Shown here: piece after piece, positions 8,701-16,182 of the stretch
How the letters are laid out: every line of letters begins with the position of its first letter
How positions within the stretch are numbered: the stretch's first letter is position 1
NCBI GenBank assembly: GCA_024276995.1
Contig: JAJRWB010000076.1
Location: 1 to 64,000, forward strand
Source: Candidatus Eiseniibacteriota bacterium
GTDB lineage: Bacteria; Orphanbacterota; Orphanbacteria; Orphanbacterales; Orphanbacteraceae
Length of the DNA stretch: 64,000 nucleotides
Reading direction: 5' to 3'
Notes under the pieces: generated by a model
The model's database searches: none
What the model saw: the letters and a program-made list of their open reading frames with translations, nothing else
What the model was told of the DNA's origin: nothing
Made by a program: the position numbers and the translations under genes

Positions 8701-9538
8701 GGGAGATATCGATTCGCTTCTCACCACTCTCAACGTGGACGTACAGAGGAATACGTTTCACGCCACGTACAGGCTCACCTCCGTCGGCACGGGAAAGGTG
8801 ACCGTCAACGGGGAGGACCTGTCGGGGAACAAGTCGGAGGCGAGCAAGAATTTCTCCGTATCGATCGCCCGCGGAGCGAAGGGGGGGACGATCACAGCCT
8901 CTTCCGCGAAGCTGATGATCACCGTGCCTCCCGGGGCGACGTCGAAAGATACCTATATCACCCTCGTGCCGGTGGCGCTCGATGAACTGCCTCCGGGCGA
9001 CGCGCCCGCCGTCGACGTGGCCGGCGGGCCGTTTCGCCTTTCTCTGGGCGCGGCCGAAGGGGGCGCGCGACTCGCCTGGTCCGGCTTCGACGATCCGCCG
9101 GCGGGAAAAGAGCCGCGCCTCCACCTTCTCGGGAGTTCGACCTGGACGCCTGTGGAAGGTGTTTTCGACGCCGCGACCGGGACGCTTCGGGCGACCCTTC
9201 CCGGGTCGTCCACGTTTCTCGTGTCGTACGGTGCCGCGACCGGGACGCTCCCGGTCCCCTTGGCGATCCGGCTCGACCGGAACAGGCCGAATCCATTCAA
9301 CCCGGTCACGACGATCGACTTCCACCTGACGCGTCGCGCGGTGGTGCGTCTCGAGATCTATGACATCACCGGAAGGATCGTCCGCCGCCTCGTGGACGGC
9401 ACCGTCCCCGCCGGCACGACGAGCGTCGTCTGGGACGGACGCGACCGATCCGGCCGCCCGGCGCAAAGCGGCGTTTACTTCTCCCGCCTTCGCGTGGAAA
9501 ACCAGAGCCGTACGGGAAAGCTGATCTTGATCCGATAG
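5792..9538 (+). CDS. Giant secreted LVIVD-repeat protein with FlgD-like C-terminal domain
   Basis: Exported protein of 1248 residues. A signal peptide (FALLAYLVLLLPGTAASAPA) precedes about 20 LVIVD-type propeller repeats that fill residues 30-930, seen as pairs of hydrophobic strands ending in VDLADPAAP, VDLSDPMAP, IEISDPLHP or IDVSDPSHP. Beyond the repeats is an Ig-like/ZU5-like stretch (SSAKLMITVPPGATSKDTYITL). A FlgD-type Ig fold closes the protein (NRPNPFNPVTTIDFHL ... GKLILIR). Such tails often mark cell-surface or secreted proteins. TTG start at 5792, overlapping the upstream lipoprotein stop. Role unknown; cell-surface scaffold or binding protein is the best guess. Confidence 0.88.
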   Translation: MNRRGPGFALLAYLVLLLPGTAASAPAADDTVAVIGIDLYNSPVGSAEKDSVDFVLFPEGLTLLDIASVRSPDSLMQIPLPGSGGDVRVVGNYMYVARGEAGLFTFDITDPRAPFPVDTLVPAGTLGEIATGNGRLYVLDGSGLLSIGIGTPDAPVLQSRYDLSGDVVHGLAVRDTVALIGLERAGLVLLNVSHPSMTFLSDLELEGIAALGVSGNTLFVALGAEGLVTVDLADPAAPALGSDAHVTGDTVTALAPVDSLLVAATGSRRISLFKGDDLAAGSIVDVDVDGAVSRLLPIDGVVHAMISGRGITFIDVVEPEGSTFLSLYDAPNLWIQSVTASGDTLFAPAGVDGVQILSVADPRNIDSLGVVSTPEGGFAASVAVVDSFLCVAEGNSGIGVYRRTDGTEVARTGMSGSASRLIIVEQTLYATYGSAGLLTVDLSDPMAPIVTDTLAPFAEDGVFQNVSAGGGFLFSAEGAGGIGVIEISDPLHPVTVGSWQSSSFISEVEYASGTVFALLSGEGVVSIDISVPGTPVAVDTVAIDATFLRSLYISGDLAYVLDWRGPSEPGLGYLVSVTDPAALRLSGTFELEGPPSDVLFAGTIALISESEVGIEVFTTFDDFSAVPVGDFVMSWNVSAVATSEQRILTADNGGTVRSYVVFQGDSLARRASVNLGGTVTDLVTDDRRAFALLDDGRIAQLDVSNSFAIALDRWIDAGESPSGLFLADSLLYVAARGEGLMIYDVSPADSAVRVGTYLAGGEGDGDLGSAKARRVVVQDSIAYVVTRDVTNTLFLIDVSDPSHPLFLSTFGNGSKRAFDVAVYKGYAYLARRAAGISVVDVRTPETPLATADLNTSVNSIRLLAVDDILFVADRMDGVSFVSIRDVSNITEVREEDTPGNARDLALFGTYLCEVDGSSFRVYLQSFANVDDIPPTYGIGVLQSTFLNAYLDFIIVGSEVLAERPEIRFEMGDIDSLLTTLNVDVQRNTFHATYRLTSVGTGKVTVNGEDLSGNKSEASKNFSVSIARGAKGGTITASSAKLMITVPPGATSKDTYITLVPVALDELPPGDAPAVDVAGGPFRLSLGAAEGGARLAWSGFDDPPAGKEPRLHLLGSSTWTPVEGVFDAATGTLRATLPGSSTFLVSYGAATGTLPVPLAIRLDRNRPNPFNPVTTIDFHLTRRAVVRLEIYDITGRIVRRLVDGTVPAGTTSVVWDGRDRSGRPAQSGVYFSRLRVENQSRTGKLILIR

Positions 9539-9601
9539 ATAACAGTCCGGTGAAGGGCTTTTCGTCCGGCGGCGCCCCGCCGTGGGAGATAGGAAAAGCG
9601 A

Positions 9602-9636
9602 ACGGGCGCGGCCGGTGGAGTCCCGGCCGCGCCCGT
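9602..9636 (-). terminator. Hairpin terminator, probably bidirectional
   Basis: Perfect 14-bp inverted repeat (9602-9615 with 9623-9636) around a 7-base loop, between two converging genes. On the minus strand it follows the cytochrome-barrel gene and is followed by a short T-rich TTCGCTTTT. The plus-strand side has no T-run. It is most likely the intrinsic terminator of the minus-strand gene. Confidence 0.7.
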
Positions 9637-9660
9637 GTCATTGCAAAGATACGTTCCCGG

Positions 9661-10941
9661 CTACTGGAGCCAGATGAAACGGACCTGGAAGTTGTCGTCC
9701 TTGACGTCGTCCAAGGAGCCGCCCCGTTTCTGCTGGACGTGCTTGAACTCGGTGATCACCTGGAAGCCATCGTTGAACGGATGGTTCACGAAGAGCGTGG
9801 CGCCCCACTTCTCGTTGTCGTCGACATCGGAAGACGGGTCGTACCAATCGTAGCGGCCGCCCACCGTGGTGATCTCGGTCGGATGGAAATCGGCCTCGCC
9901 GAAGAATCCCTGGCTGGTGAACGTCTCGGTGTTGGCGTCCGCATCGGTCGGATAGTCGTCCTGGCCCCAGGCGAATCCGCCCTGCGCCTCGAACTTCGGC
10001 GTAAGAGCGTACGAGCCGTAGGCGGCGACCCGCTGGAAGCCGTTCTCGTAGCTCGTCGCGACGGCGTTCTTCGCGAGAGTATTCGGAAGATCCATCTTCC
10101 CGTAGTAGTAGTAGAGGGACAGTCCCGAGCCGGCGTCATCGAGCGCATGGTTGACGAAGAGCTGGATATCCTTCGAGTCCTGGTTCTCGGAGCCCGCAGG
10201 CTTCTGGAGATGACCGCCGGCGGCCGGGAAGGCCTTCCCGTCGGCCTCGTCGTAGTAGATCCCATTGAACACGGTGGCGGAGAACGAAGTGTGGTTCTTC
10301 ACGTACGCCAGTTCGACGCCGGCCTGGTCGAATCCCCACATCTTGAAGTAGGTCGACTCGGTGCCGTTGTTCGATGTCGAGCCCTGGAAGAAGGGACGGC
10401 TGAGCGAAAACGGACGATCGGAAGCACCATACCCTTCGAAGGGATGGAAAATACCGACCCGCCCGGAAAACCACTCATTCTCGGTCCCGCGGGTGTAGCG
10501 AAAATAGGCATTCTCGATTTCGACGAAGTCCTCATTCGCCATCGACATCTCGACGAGAGAACCGTAGTTCTTTCCGAACGAGCCGGAAAGGGGATAGACG
10601 GTCACCTCGTGAAGAGTGAGCTGGTTCGAAGTCGTCGCATCGGTGTCCCCGCCCATGTCCCGGCGCTTCACGTCGTACCGTGCCTGGACGCGCGCCGAGT
10701 AGACGTCGGCGTAGTTGAAGTCGCCGAGTTCCTTACCGATGTCGCTCGGGTCGCGGAACCCGGCCTTGCGGTAATTGAACCCGTACTCGTTCAGCCGCGG
10801 GACGGTCGTGTGGCAAAGGGCGCAGTCGGCCTTCTCCTTGCGCGCAAACGAGGGAATCGACCACGCGTTTCGGGGAGTGAATACCCCGAGCGTGAGCAGC
10901 ACCAGGAACATCGATCCTGCCAGTTTCCACCTGGTTTTCAT
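9661..10941 (-). CDS. Outer-membrane beta-barrel protein with N-terminal monoheme c-type cytochrome motif
   Basis: 426-residue exported protein. The signal peptide (about 1-28, ending NAWS) is followed at once by a single heme c site CALCH (Cys40, Cys43, His44) in the context IPSFARKEKADCALCHTTVP, then LNEYGFNYRKAGF. From about residue 70 on, alternating amphipathic strands rich in Tyr, Phe, Trp and Gly end in VRFIWLQ, as in a porin of 14-16 strands. This fused layout resembles porin-cytochromes such as Cyc2, which carry electrons across the outer membrane; homology to Cyc2 itself is not shown. AAGGAGGT lies about 8 bases before the ATG. A promoter is at 11123-11150 and a terminator at 9602-9636, so it is monocistronic. 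Electron donor unknown. Confidence 0.83.
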   Translation of the reverse strand: MKTRWKLAGSMFLVLLTLGVFTPRNAWSIPSFARKEKADCALCHTTVPRLNEYGFNYRKAGFRDPSDIGKELGDFNYADVYSARVQARYDVKRRDMGGDTDATTSNQLTLHEVTVYPLSGSFGKNYGSLVEMSMANEDFVEIENAYFRYTRGTENEWFSGRVGIFHPFEGYGASDRPFSLSRPFFQGSTSNNGTESTYFKMWGFDQAGVELAYVKNHTSFSATVFNGIYYDEADGKAFPAAGGHLQKPAGSENQDSKDIQLFVNHALDDAGSGLSLYYYYGKMDLPNTLAKNAVATSYENGFQRVAAYGSYALTPKFEAQGGFAWGQDDYPTDADANTETFTSQGFFGEADFHPTEITTVGGRYDWYDPSSDVDDNEKWGATLFVNHPFNDGFQVITEFKHVQQKRGGSLDDVKDDNFQVRFIWLQ

Positions 10942-11439
10942 CTAAGGTACCTCCTTGCCCGAAAGAGTGCGGGCCTTTCTGGAAGACAGGGAGACGTCGG
11001 CCCGGCCGACCGTGGATTCCGGGAAAACCCGCCAGCACCCCCGATCGTTGGGACCCTGTCGGGCCGGACGCTCCCACTCCGATGATGGACGGTTCCATCC
11101 ATCTACTTAACTATCTCGAATCAAGTTAGGATATTGCCGACGTATGTCAAGGTAAAAGCATCGCTAATCCTGGATACTTTCCTCCCGGAAATAGCTAATA
11201 TACTGCAATAAGATAATCCCCCCGCGGCGGGCGCCCATTTTTTCCCGCATTGTGTGAAGGCAAGGCGATGGTGCATAATGCCCGGGCGGGTCGACGCGCC
11301 CCTCACGAGGAACGCCGGTGATCGATGCCGGGGGGCGGGATCGGACGTCCGGGCCGATTCGCTCGGAGGGAGATCACCCCTTACCCGCCGTTCCCCGACC
11401 CGGGGGACGGAGCCGAGCCTTTCGCAGACAGGTACACGA
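10942..11439. other. Divergent intergenic region
   Basis: About 500 bases between the cytochrome-barrel gene (minus) and the membrane aminopropyltransferase-like gene (plus). It holds the minus-strand promoter at 11123-11150 and therefore a leader of about 170 bases for the minus gene. That leader has a 7-bp GTCGGCC/GGCCGAC hairpin and a short GCCCG/CGGGC hairpin just before the ribosome binding site; I recognise no riboswitch class. The open frame from 11254 to 11439 runs into the next gene but looks like untranslated leader. Confidence 0.6.
11123..11150 (-). promoter_or_regulatory. Promoter of the cytochrome-barrel gene
   Basis: Read on the minus strand: TTGACA (11150-11145), a 16-base spacer, TAACTT (11128-11123). 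The surrounding 100 bases are much more AT-rich than the rest of the window, as expected of a promoter zone. The start site would be near 11116. Confidence 0.65.
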
Positions 11440-13875
11440 ATGATTCCTTGCTTCGCCGCGCTTTTCCTTATCTCCTTCAGCACGCTCCTGGTGGAACTCG
11501 CCATGACGAGGGTGCTCGACGTGATTCTCACGTCGAACATGTCGTATCTCATTCTCACGTCGGCGATCTTCGCCTTCGGACTCGCCGGCATTGTGAATAC
11601 ACTCGGATCGGCGGGGAAGGAGAGGTCGGGCCTTCCCACGGCACGCATCGCCTTGCTCTTCTCTTTGTCGATCGCGGTGATCCTCCCCGCCTTCAACGTG
11701 ATCCCCTTCGATTTCGATGATCTCACCGACGATCTCGTGAAGCAGCTGATCTCCTTCGGCCTGATGTACGTCGTTCTCTTCCTCCCGTTCTTCCTTTCCG
11801 GGCTGATGATCATCCGGATCTTCGCCGCCTTCCCATCCCGGATCCAGGTGCTCTATTTCTTCGATCTCGTCGGCGCCGCCGTCGGATGTGTCGCGGTGGT
11901 TCCCTTCGTCCCTCTCATCGGACCGGGCGGAATCCTCTTTCTCGCTTCCGCGCTGGCGATGGTCACCGCCGCCGTGTTCACACGGCGGAAGATTCGTGCC
12001 GTCGCGATGGCGGCGGCGGCCGTTCTTCTCGCGATCCTCCCCTTCCAGAAGCGGCCCGCGTACTACGACTTCCACGAGCATACCGACAAGAGGGGGGTCC
12101 GCTACGCGCGGGAGCATTCGAGAATCGAGCGGACCGTGTGGGATCCGGTTTCGAAAATCGATGTTCTCGAATACGACGAAACGAGGAAGCATATCGCCTA
12201 CGACGGGGGAACCCAGAGCAGTACGATCACCCGGTTCGACGGCAACCTCGAGAAGCTGCGCTCGCGGATCGATCGCTATATCGACGCCGATACGAAAGAT
12301 TCCTCCTCGGGCGACAATATCATCCGAAGGCATTTCTGGTTCGCCGGCGTGCTGGCGGCCCACTACCTGAAACGGGACAGCGGCCAGGAAGTGCTGATCA
12401 TCGGGAGCGCGGGGGGACAGGAGACGAAGGCCGCCCTCGTCTACGGCGCGAAGAGCGTCGACGCGGTGGAGATGGTCGGCGCGGTGATGGACCTCGGCCG
12501 GCGACGGTACGCCGACTACAACGGGAATATCTTCAACAATCCCCGCGTACATCCCCGGGTCGACGAGGGGCGGAGCTTCCTGCGCTCGTCGGGGAAGAAG
12601 TACGACATCATCCAGATCTTCAGCAACCACACGTCGTCGAGCATCGCCTCGGGCACCGGTGCGGTGGCCACGACGTACCTGCAGACTTCGGACGCGTACA
12701 GGGAATACTTCAGCCACCTGAAGGAGGACGGCATCCTGCAGGTGAATCACCACATCTTCCCCAAGATGATCACCACCGCCGCGCTCGGTTGGAAATCGAT
12801 GGGGCGAACGGGTTTCAGGGACCACGTGGTGGTGTACGTGAGGAAGGACAGGAATGACACGCTCCCCACGTTCCTGGTGAAGATGACACCGTGGACCGCT
12901 TCGGAGATGTCGGATTTGGCGAGGCTGTTCGAGGGGGACCGCCCGGCGGATTCCGACCGGTTCGAGTTGGTTGAGAACCCTCTCGATCAGGACGGAAGCT
13001 ATCTCTCCGATGAGTTCTACAGCGGCGACTTCCCGAGGGAATTGGCGGCGACGATTCCGTACCGCGTGTCGCCGTCCACCGATGACAGGCCGTATTTCAA
13101 CACTCTTCGCAAGAGGTTCGGCGTCATGAGCGAGGACGGAAGGAACTTCGTAGACCACTCGACGGCGATGATCCTCAACTCGCAGCTGAGAAAGGGGATT
13201 CCCATGGACGTGGCCCACCTCTTTCTCCTCGGCGCGGTCTCCGTCGTTGCGGCGTTCGCATTCATCTTCGTCCCCTTGTTCGGTTCGAAGGCGGGGAGGA
13301 CCGGGTGGGAGAGGAAGAACAGCTCGCTCGCCTATTTCTCGTGTCTCGGGGCGGGGTTCATCATCTTGGAGGTCGTCTATATCCAGTTGTTCATGCGGTT
13401 CATCGGTCCCCCGTTGCACACCTTCTCGACGGTCGTGTTCTCCCTCCTTTTCGCGGCGGGAACGGGGAGCTATTTTTCGAAGGGACTCCGCGTCGATTCG
13501 CCCGGCCGGTGGCCCTGGCCGTTCCTGGCGATCATCGGGTACGGTCTTCTCCTCCTTCTCCTCGGTCCGGGCCTGTTCGACCTTTTCCTCGGCGCGGACC
13601 GGGGGGTGCGCATAGGGATATCGTTCCTTCTCCTATTCCCGATCGGCTTCTTCCTCGGGATGCCTTTTCCCATGGGGATCCTCTTTCTCGAGAAGAAACC
13701 GGCCGGGGCGATCGCCTGGGCGTGGGGGATGAACGGACTGTTCACCGTGGTCGGCGGGCTGGCGTGCATGGGTGTTTCCATCTTCTACGGATTCCGGGCC
13801 ACCCTCCTCATGGCGCTGGCGATCTACGCCCTCGCCCTCGTCCTGTACTCCCGGCTGAGAGGCTCAGGCGCCTGA
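11440..13875 (+). CDS. Multipass membrane protein with spermidine-synthase-like domain
   Basis: 811 residues from ATG 11440. An open frame extends 62 codons further upstream but is low-complexity Arg/Gly. Layout: about seven membrane helices (residues 1-215), a soluble Rossmann methyltransferase/aminopropyltransferase-like domain (about 220-580) with nucleotide-binding motif VLIIGSAGGQETKAALVYGAKSVDAVEM and YDIIQIFSNHTSS, then six to seven more helices to the C terminus. Similar fused proteins are annotated as 'spermidine synthase-like' or MFS/spermidine synthase. The usual catalytic Asp of spermidine synthase (in the D-x-x-D loop) is not evident after the IQIF strand, so polyamine synthesis is doubtful. 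Substrate unknown. A related gene lies at 21953-25156. Confidence 0.82.
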   Translation: MIPCFAALFLISFSTLLVELAMTRVLDVILTSNMSYLILTSAIFAFGLAGIVNTLGSAGKERSGLPTARIALLFSLSIAVILPAFNVIPFDFDDLTDDLVKQLISFGLMYVVLFLPFFLSGLMIIRIFAAFPSRIQVLYFFDLVGAAVGCVAVVPFVPLIGPGGILFLASALAMVTAAVFTRRKIRAVAMAAAAVLLAILPFQKRPAYYDFHEHTDKRGVRYAREHSRIERTVWDPVSKIDVLEYDETRKHIAYDGGTQSSTITRFDGNLEKLRSRIDRYIDADTKDSSSGDNIIRRHFWFAGVLAAHYLKRDSGQEVLIIGSAGGQETKAALVYGAKSVDAVEMVGAVMDLGRRRYADYNGNIFNNPRVHPRVDEGRSFLRSSGKKYDIIQIFSNHTSSSIASGTGAVATTYLQTSDAYREYFSHLKEDGILQVNHHIFPKMITTAALGWKSMGRTGFRDHVVVYVRKDRNDTLPTFLVKMTPWTASEMSDLARLFEGDRPADSDRFELVENPLDQDGSYLSDEFYSGDFPRELAATIPYRVSPSTDDRPYFNTLRKRFGVMSEDGRNFVDHSTAMILNSQLRKGIPMDVAHLFLLGAVSVVAAFAFIFVPLFGSKAGRTGWERKNSSLAYFSCLGAGFIILEVVYIQLFMRFIGPPLHTFSTVVFSLLFAAGTGSYFSKGLRVDSPGRWPWPFLAIIGYGLLLLLLGPGLFDLFLGADRGVRIGISFLLLFPIGFFLGMPFPMGILFLEKKPAGAIAWAWGMNGLFTVVGGLACMGVSIFYGFRATLLMALAIYALALVLYSRLRGSGA

Positions 13876-13911
13876 GGGGGTGGGGCGGGTCGCGCGGGCC
13901 GGCCAAATCGT

Positions 13912-13939
13912 TTGCACATGTCGCCGATGCTGCTACAAT
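13912..13939 (+). promoter_or_regulatory. Promoter for the recD2-like gene
   Basis: TTGCAC (13912-13917), a 16-base spacer and TACAAT (13934-13939). The predicted start is near 13946, about 50 bases before the ATG. It lies in the 122-base gap after the upstream gene. Confidence 0.6.
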
Positions 13940-13997
13940 GCCGGGGCGGCCTGCCGCGCAACCGTCTTTGCAGATCCCCAAGAAGACCAGGCAATCA

Positions 13998-16166
13998 ATG
14001 GAATCACTGGAAGGCACATTCGAACGGATCGTTTTCCGGAACCGGGAGAACGCATGGACCGTGGGGCGTCTCCGCGAAGAGGGAACCGAGAGGCTTCTCA
14101 CCGTGACGGGACGGCTCCCGGGTGTCGCGGTGGGCGCTTTCCTCCGCGTCCACGGGAAGTGGGTGGACAACCCGAAGTTCGGAAGGCAGTTCGACGTCGC
14201 CTCCTTCGAAGAGCGCGCGCCCGTCACCGAGAGCGGCATCGAGAAATATCTCGCGTCCGGCCTGGTGAAGGGGATCGGGCCGGAGCTGGCGAAGAGGGTG
14301 GTCGGTCGCTTCGGCGAGAAGACGCTCGACATGATCGATTCCCATCCGGAAAAACTGCTCGCCGTCGACGGGATCGGGAAGAAGAGGCTCGCGCTGATCC
14401 GGGAAGGGTGGAGCGAGCAACGGAATGTCCGCGAGATCATGGTCTTCTTGAGCGATCTCCCCATCGGCGGCGCCATGGCGGGACGGATCTACGAGAAGTA
14501 CGGAGAGTCGACCGTGGAGGTGATCCGCACCGATCCGTACCTCCTCGCCGAGGAGGTGTTCCTCCTCGGTTTTCAGACCGCCGACCGGATCGCCCGGGCC
14601 GTCGGGATCGATATCGATTCACCCCGCCGGGCGGAAGCGGGGCTGCTCCATCTTCTCGCGAGGCTCGGCCAGTCGGGCCACGTCTGCTATCCGAAGGAGG
14701 AGCTGGTCCGCCGGGCGGCGGCGTTCCTCGAGATCGACGAGCTGCCGGCGCAGGAGGCGGTCGACCGGCTCCGGGAGAAAGGGGCGGTCGTCGTGGACGA
14801 CGTGGACGGCGACGAAGAGGCGGTCTACCGCGTCGAGATGGCGGAAGCGGAGGAGACGGTGGCGCGCCGCCTCGCCCGCCTCCTCCGTGCCGGGAAAGGG
14901 GATCGCCCGATCGATTCGTTCGAGGCGATCCGCTGGGCGGGCGAGGCGCTCGGCCTCGATCTCGGGGATGAGCAGAAAGAGGCGGTCGAAGCGGCGATCG
15001 AGGGTCGCGTCACGGTGGTCACCGGCGGCCCCGGCACGGGGAAGACGACGCTCGTTCGGTCGCTCGTGGCGATCCTGAGACGGAGCGGCGACGAAGTGCT
15101 CCTGTGCGCCCCCACCGGTCGGGCGGCGAAGAAGATGGAGGAGGCGACCGGTTCCCCCGCGAGCACGATCCATCGCCTCCTCGAATTCGATCCGAGGAGC
15201 GGCGAGTTCCAGAGGAACGAGAAGAGTCCTCTCACCGCGGGAACCCTCATTGTGGATGAAGTGTCGATGGTCGATCTGTTGCTGATGCACAGCCTACTCG
15301 CCGCGCTTCCCGGGGAGTGCCGTCTCGTCCTCGTGGGCGACGTCGACCAACTCCCGTCGGTGGGACCGGGGAACGTTCTCCGCGACCTGATCCGTTCGAA
15401 GCGACTGAAGACGGTTCGCCTGACGCGGATCTACCGGCAGGCGCGGGAGAGCGCCATCGTGGTGAACGCCCACCTGGTGAACGCCGGCGAGATGCCCCGC
15501 CTCTCCGAGAGCGGGGGGGACTTCCACTTCATCGAGGTGGCCGACGCGGATGAGGCGCTCGAGAGGATCAAGCGCCTTCTTTCGCGGGAGATCTACGAGC
15601 GATGGGGATTCGACGTGATCCGCGACGTCCAGGTGCTCACCCCGATGAATAAGGGGAAGGCGGGGGTGCACAACCTGAACCGTGAACTGCAGGCGCTCCT
15701 CAACCCGCGCGGACCGGAGGTGCGCCGCGACGAGAAGATCCTTCGGCTCGGCGACAAGGTGATGCAGATTCGGAACAACTACGAGAAGGAGGTCTTCAAC
15801 GGAGACGTCGGCCGAATCATGGAGATCGACCCGGGGAAAAGCGAAATGGCGATCCGTTTCGGCCGCCGCCGCGTCGATTATCCCTTCGGCCATCTCGACG
15901 AGCTGACCCTCGCCTACGCCGCGTCGGTGCACAAGTCGCAGGGGAGCGAATACCGGGGGGTGGTGATTCCTCTCCTGGGGGAGCATTTCCCCTTGCTCCA
16001 GAGGAATCTCCTCTACACCGCACTCACCCGGGGGAGGGAGATGGTGATCCTTCTCGGCACGAAAAGGACGGTGGCGATGGCGGTGCGAAACAACCAGATC
16101 CACAGGCGGTACTCCTTCCTCCGCGAGAGGATCCGTCGGGCGGTGGATGCCGGGGCGCCGTGCTGA
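13998..16166 (+). CDS. recD2: RecD2-type DNA helicase (SF1B)
   Basis: 5'-3' DNA helicase of the RecD2/RecD-like family, found in bacteria lacking RecBC. 722 residues. The N-terminal OB-like region (about 1-75, FVRVHGKWVDNPKFGRQF type) is followed by helix-hairpin-helix repeats (LVKGIGPELAKRVV, LLAVDGIGKKRLALI). The helicase core has Walker A GGPGTGKTT (about 343), APTGRAAKKM, DEVSMVD (Walker B), VGDVDQLPSVGPGNVL, RIYRQ and C-terminal YAASVHKSQGSEY (UvrD_C_2). ATG at 13998 starts the family-typical MESLEGTFERI; the ribosome binding site is weak. AddAB at 27-33 kb supplies break resection, so RecD2 here probably works outside a RecBCD complex. Confidence 0.93.
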   Translation: MESLEGTFERIVFRNRENAWTVGRLREEGTERLLTVTGRLPGVAVGAFLRVHGKWVDNPKFGRQFDVASFEERAPVTESGIEKYLASGLVKGIGPELAKRVVGRFGEKTLDMIDSHPEKLLAVDGIGKKRLALIREGWSEQRNVREIMVFLSDLPIGGAMAGRIYEKYGESTVEVIRTDPYLLAEEVFLLGFQTADRIARAVGIDIDSPRRAEAGLLHLLARLGQSGHVCYPKEELVRRAAAFLEIDELPAQEAVDRLREKGAVVVDDVDGDEEAVYRVEMAEAEETVARRLARLLRAGKGDRPIDSFEAIRWAGEALGLDLGDEQKEAVEAAIEGRVTVVTGGPGTGKTTLVRSLVAILRRSGDEVLLCAPTGRAAKKMEEATGSPASTIHRLLEFDPRSGEFQRNEKSPLTAGTLIVDEVSMVDLLLMHSLLAALPGECRLVLVGDVDQLPSVGPGNVLRDLIRSKRLKTVRLTRIYRQARESAIVVNAHLVNAGEMPRLSESGGDFHFIEVADADEALERIKRLLSREIYERWGFDVIRDVQVLTPMNKGKAGVHNLNRELQALLNPRGPEVRRDEKILRLGDKVMQIRNNYEKEVFNGDVGRIMEIDPGKSEMAIRFGRRRVDYPFGHLDELTLAYAASVHKSQGSEYRGVVIPLLGEHFPLLQRNLLYTALTRGREMVILLGTKRTVAMAVRNNQIHRRYSFLRERIRRAVDAGAPC

Positions 16167-16182
16167 GCGGGGGCGCCGTGCG

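Noticed and set aside
5744-9466. Long minus-strand open frames opposite the LVIVD gene (5744-7267 and 7502-9466)
   Set aside because: High GC content creates long antisense frames; their products are Arg/His/Gly-rich without motifs, while the plus frame has signal peptide, repeats and FlgD domain.
9550-11085. 511-codon plus-strand frame
   Set aside because: Antisense shadow of the cytochrome-barrel gene, which has a signal peptide, heme motif and ribosome site.
11374-13419. 681-codon minus-strand frame
   Set aside because: Antisense of the membrane aminopropyltransferase-like gene; composition Glu/Arg/His-rich, no family features.
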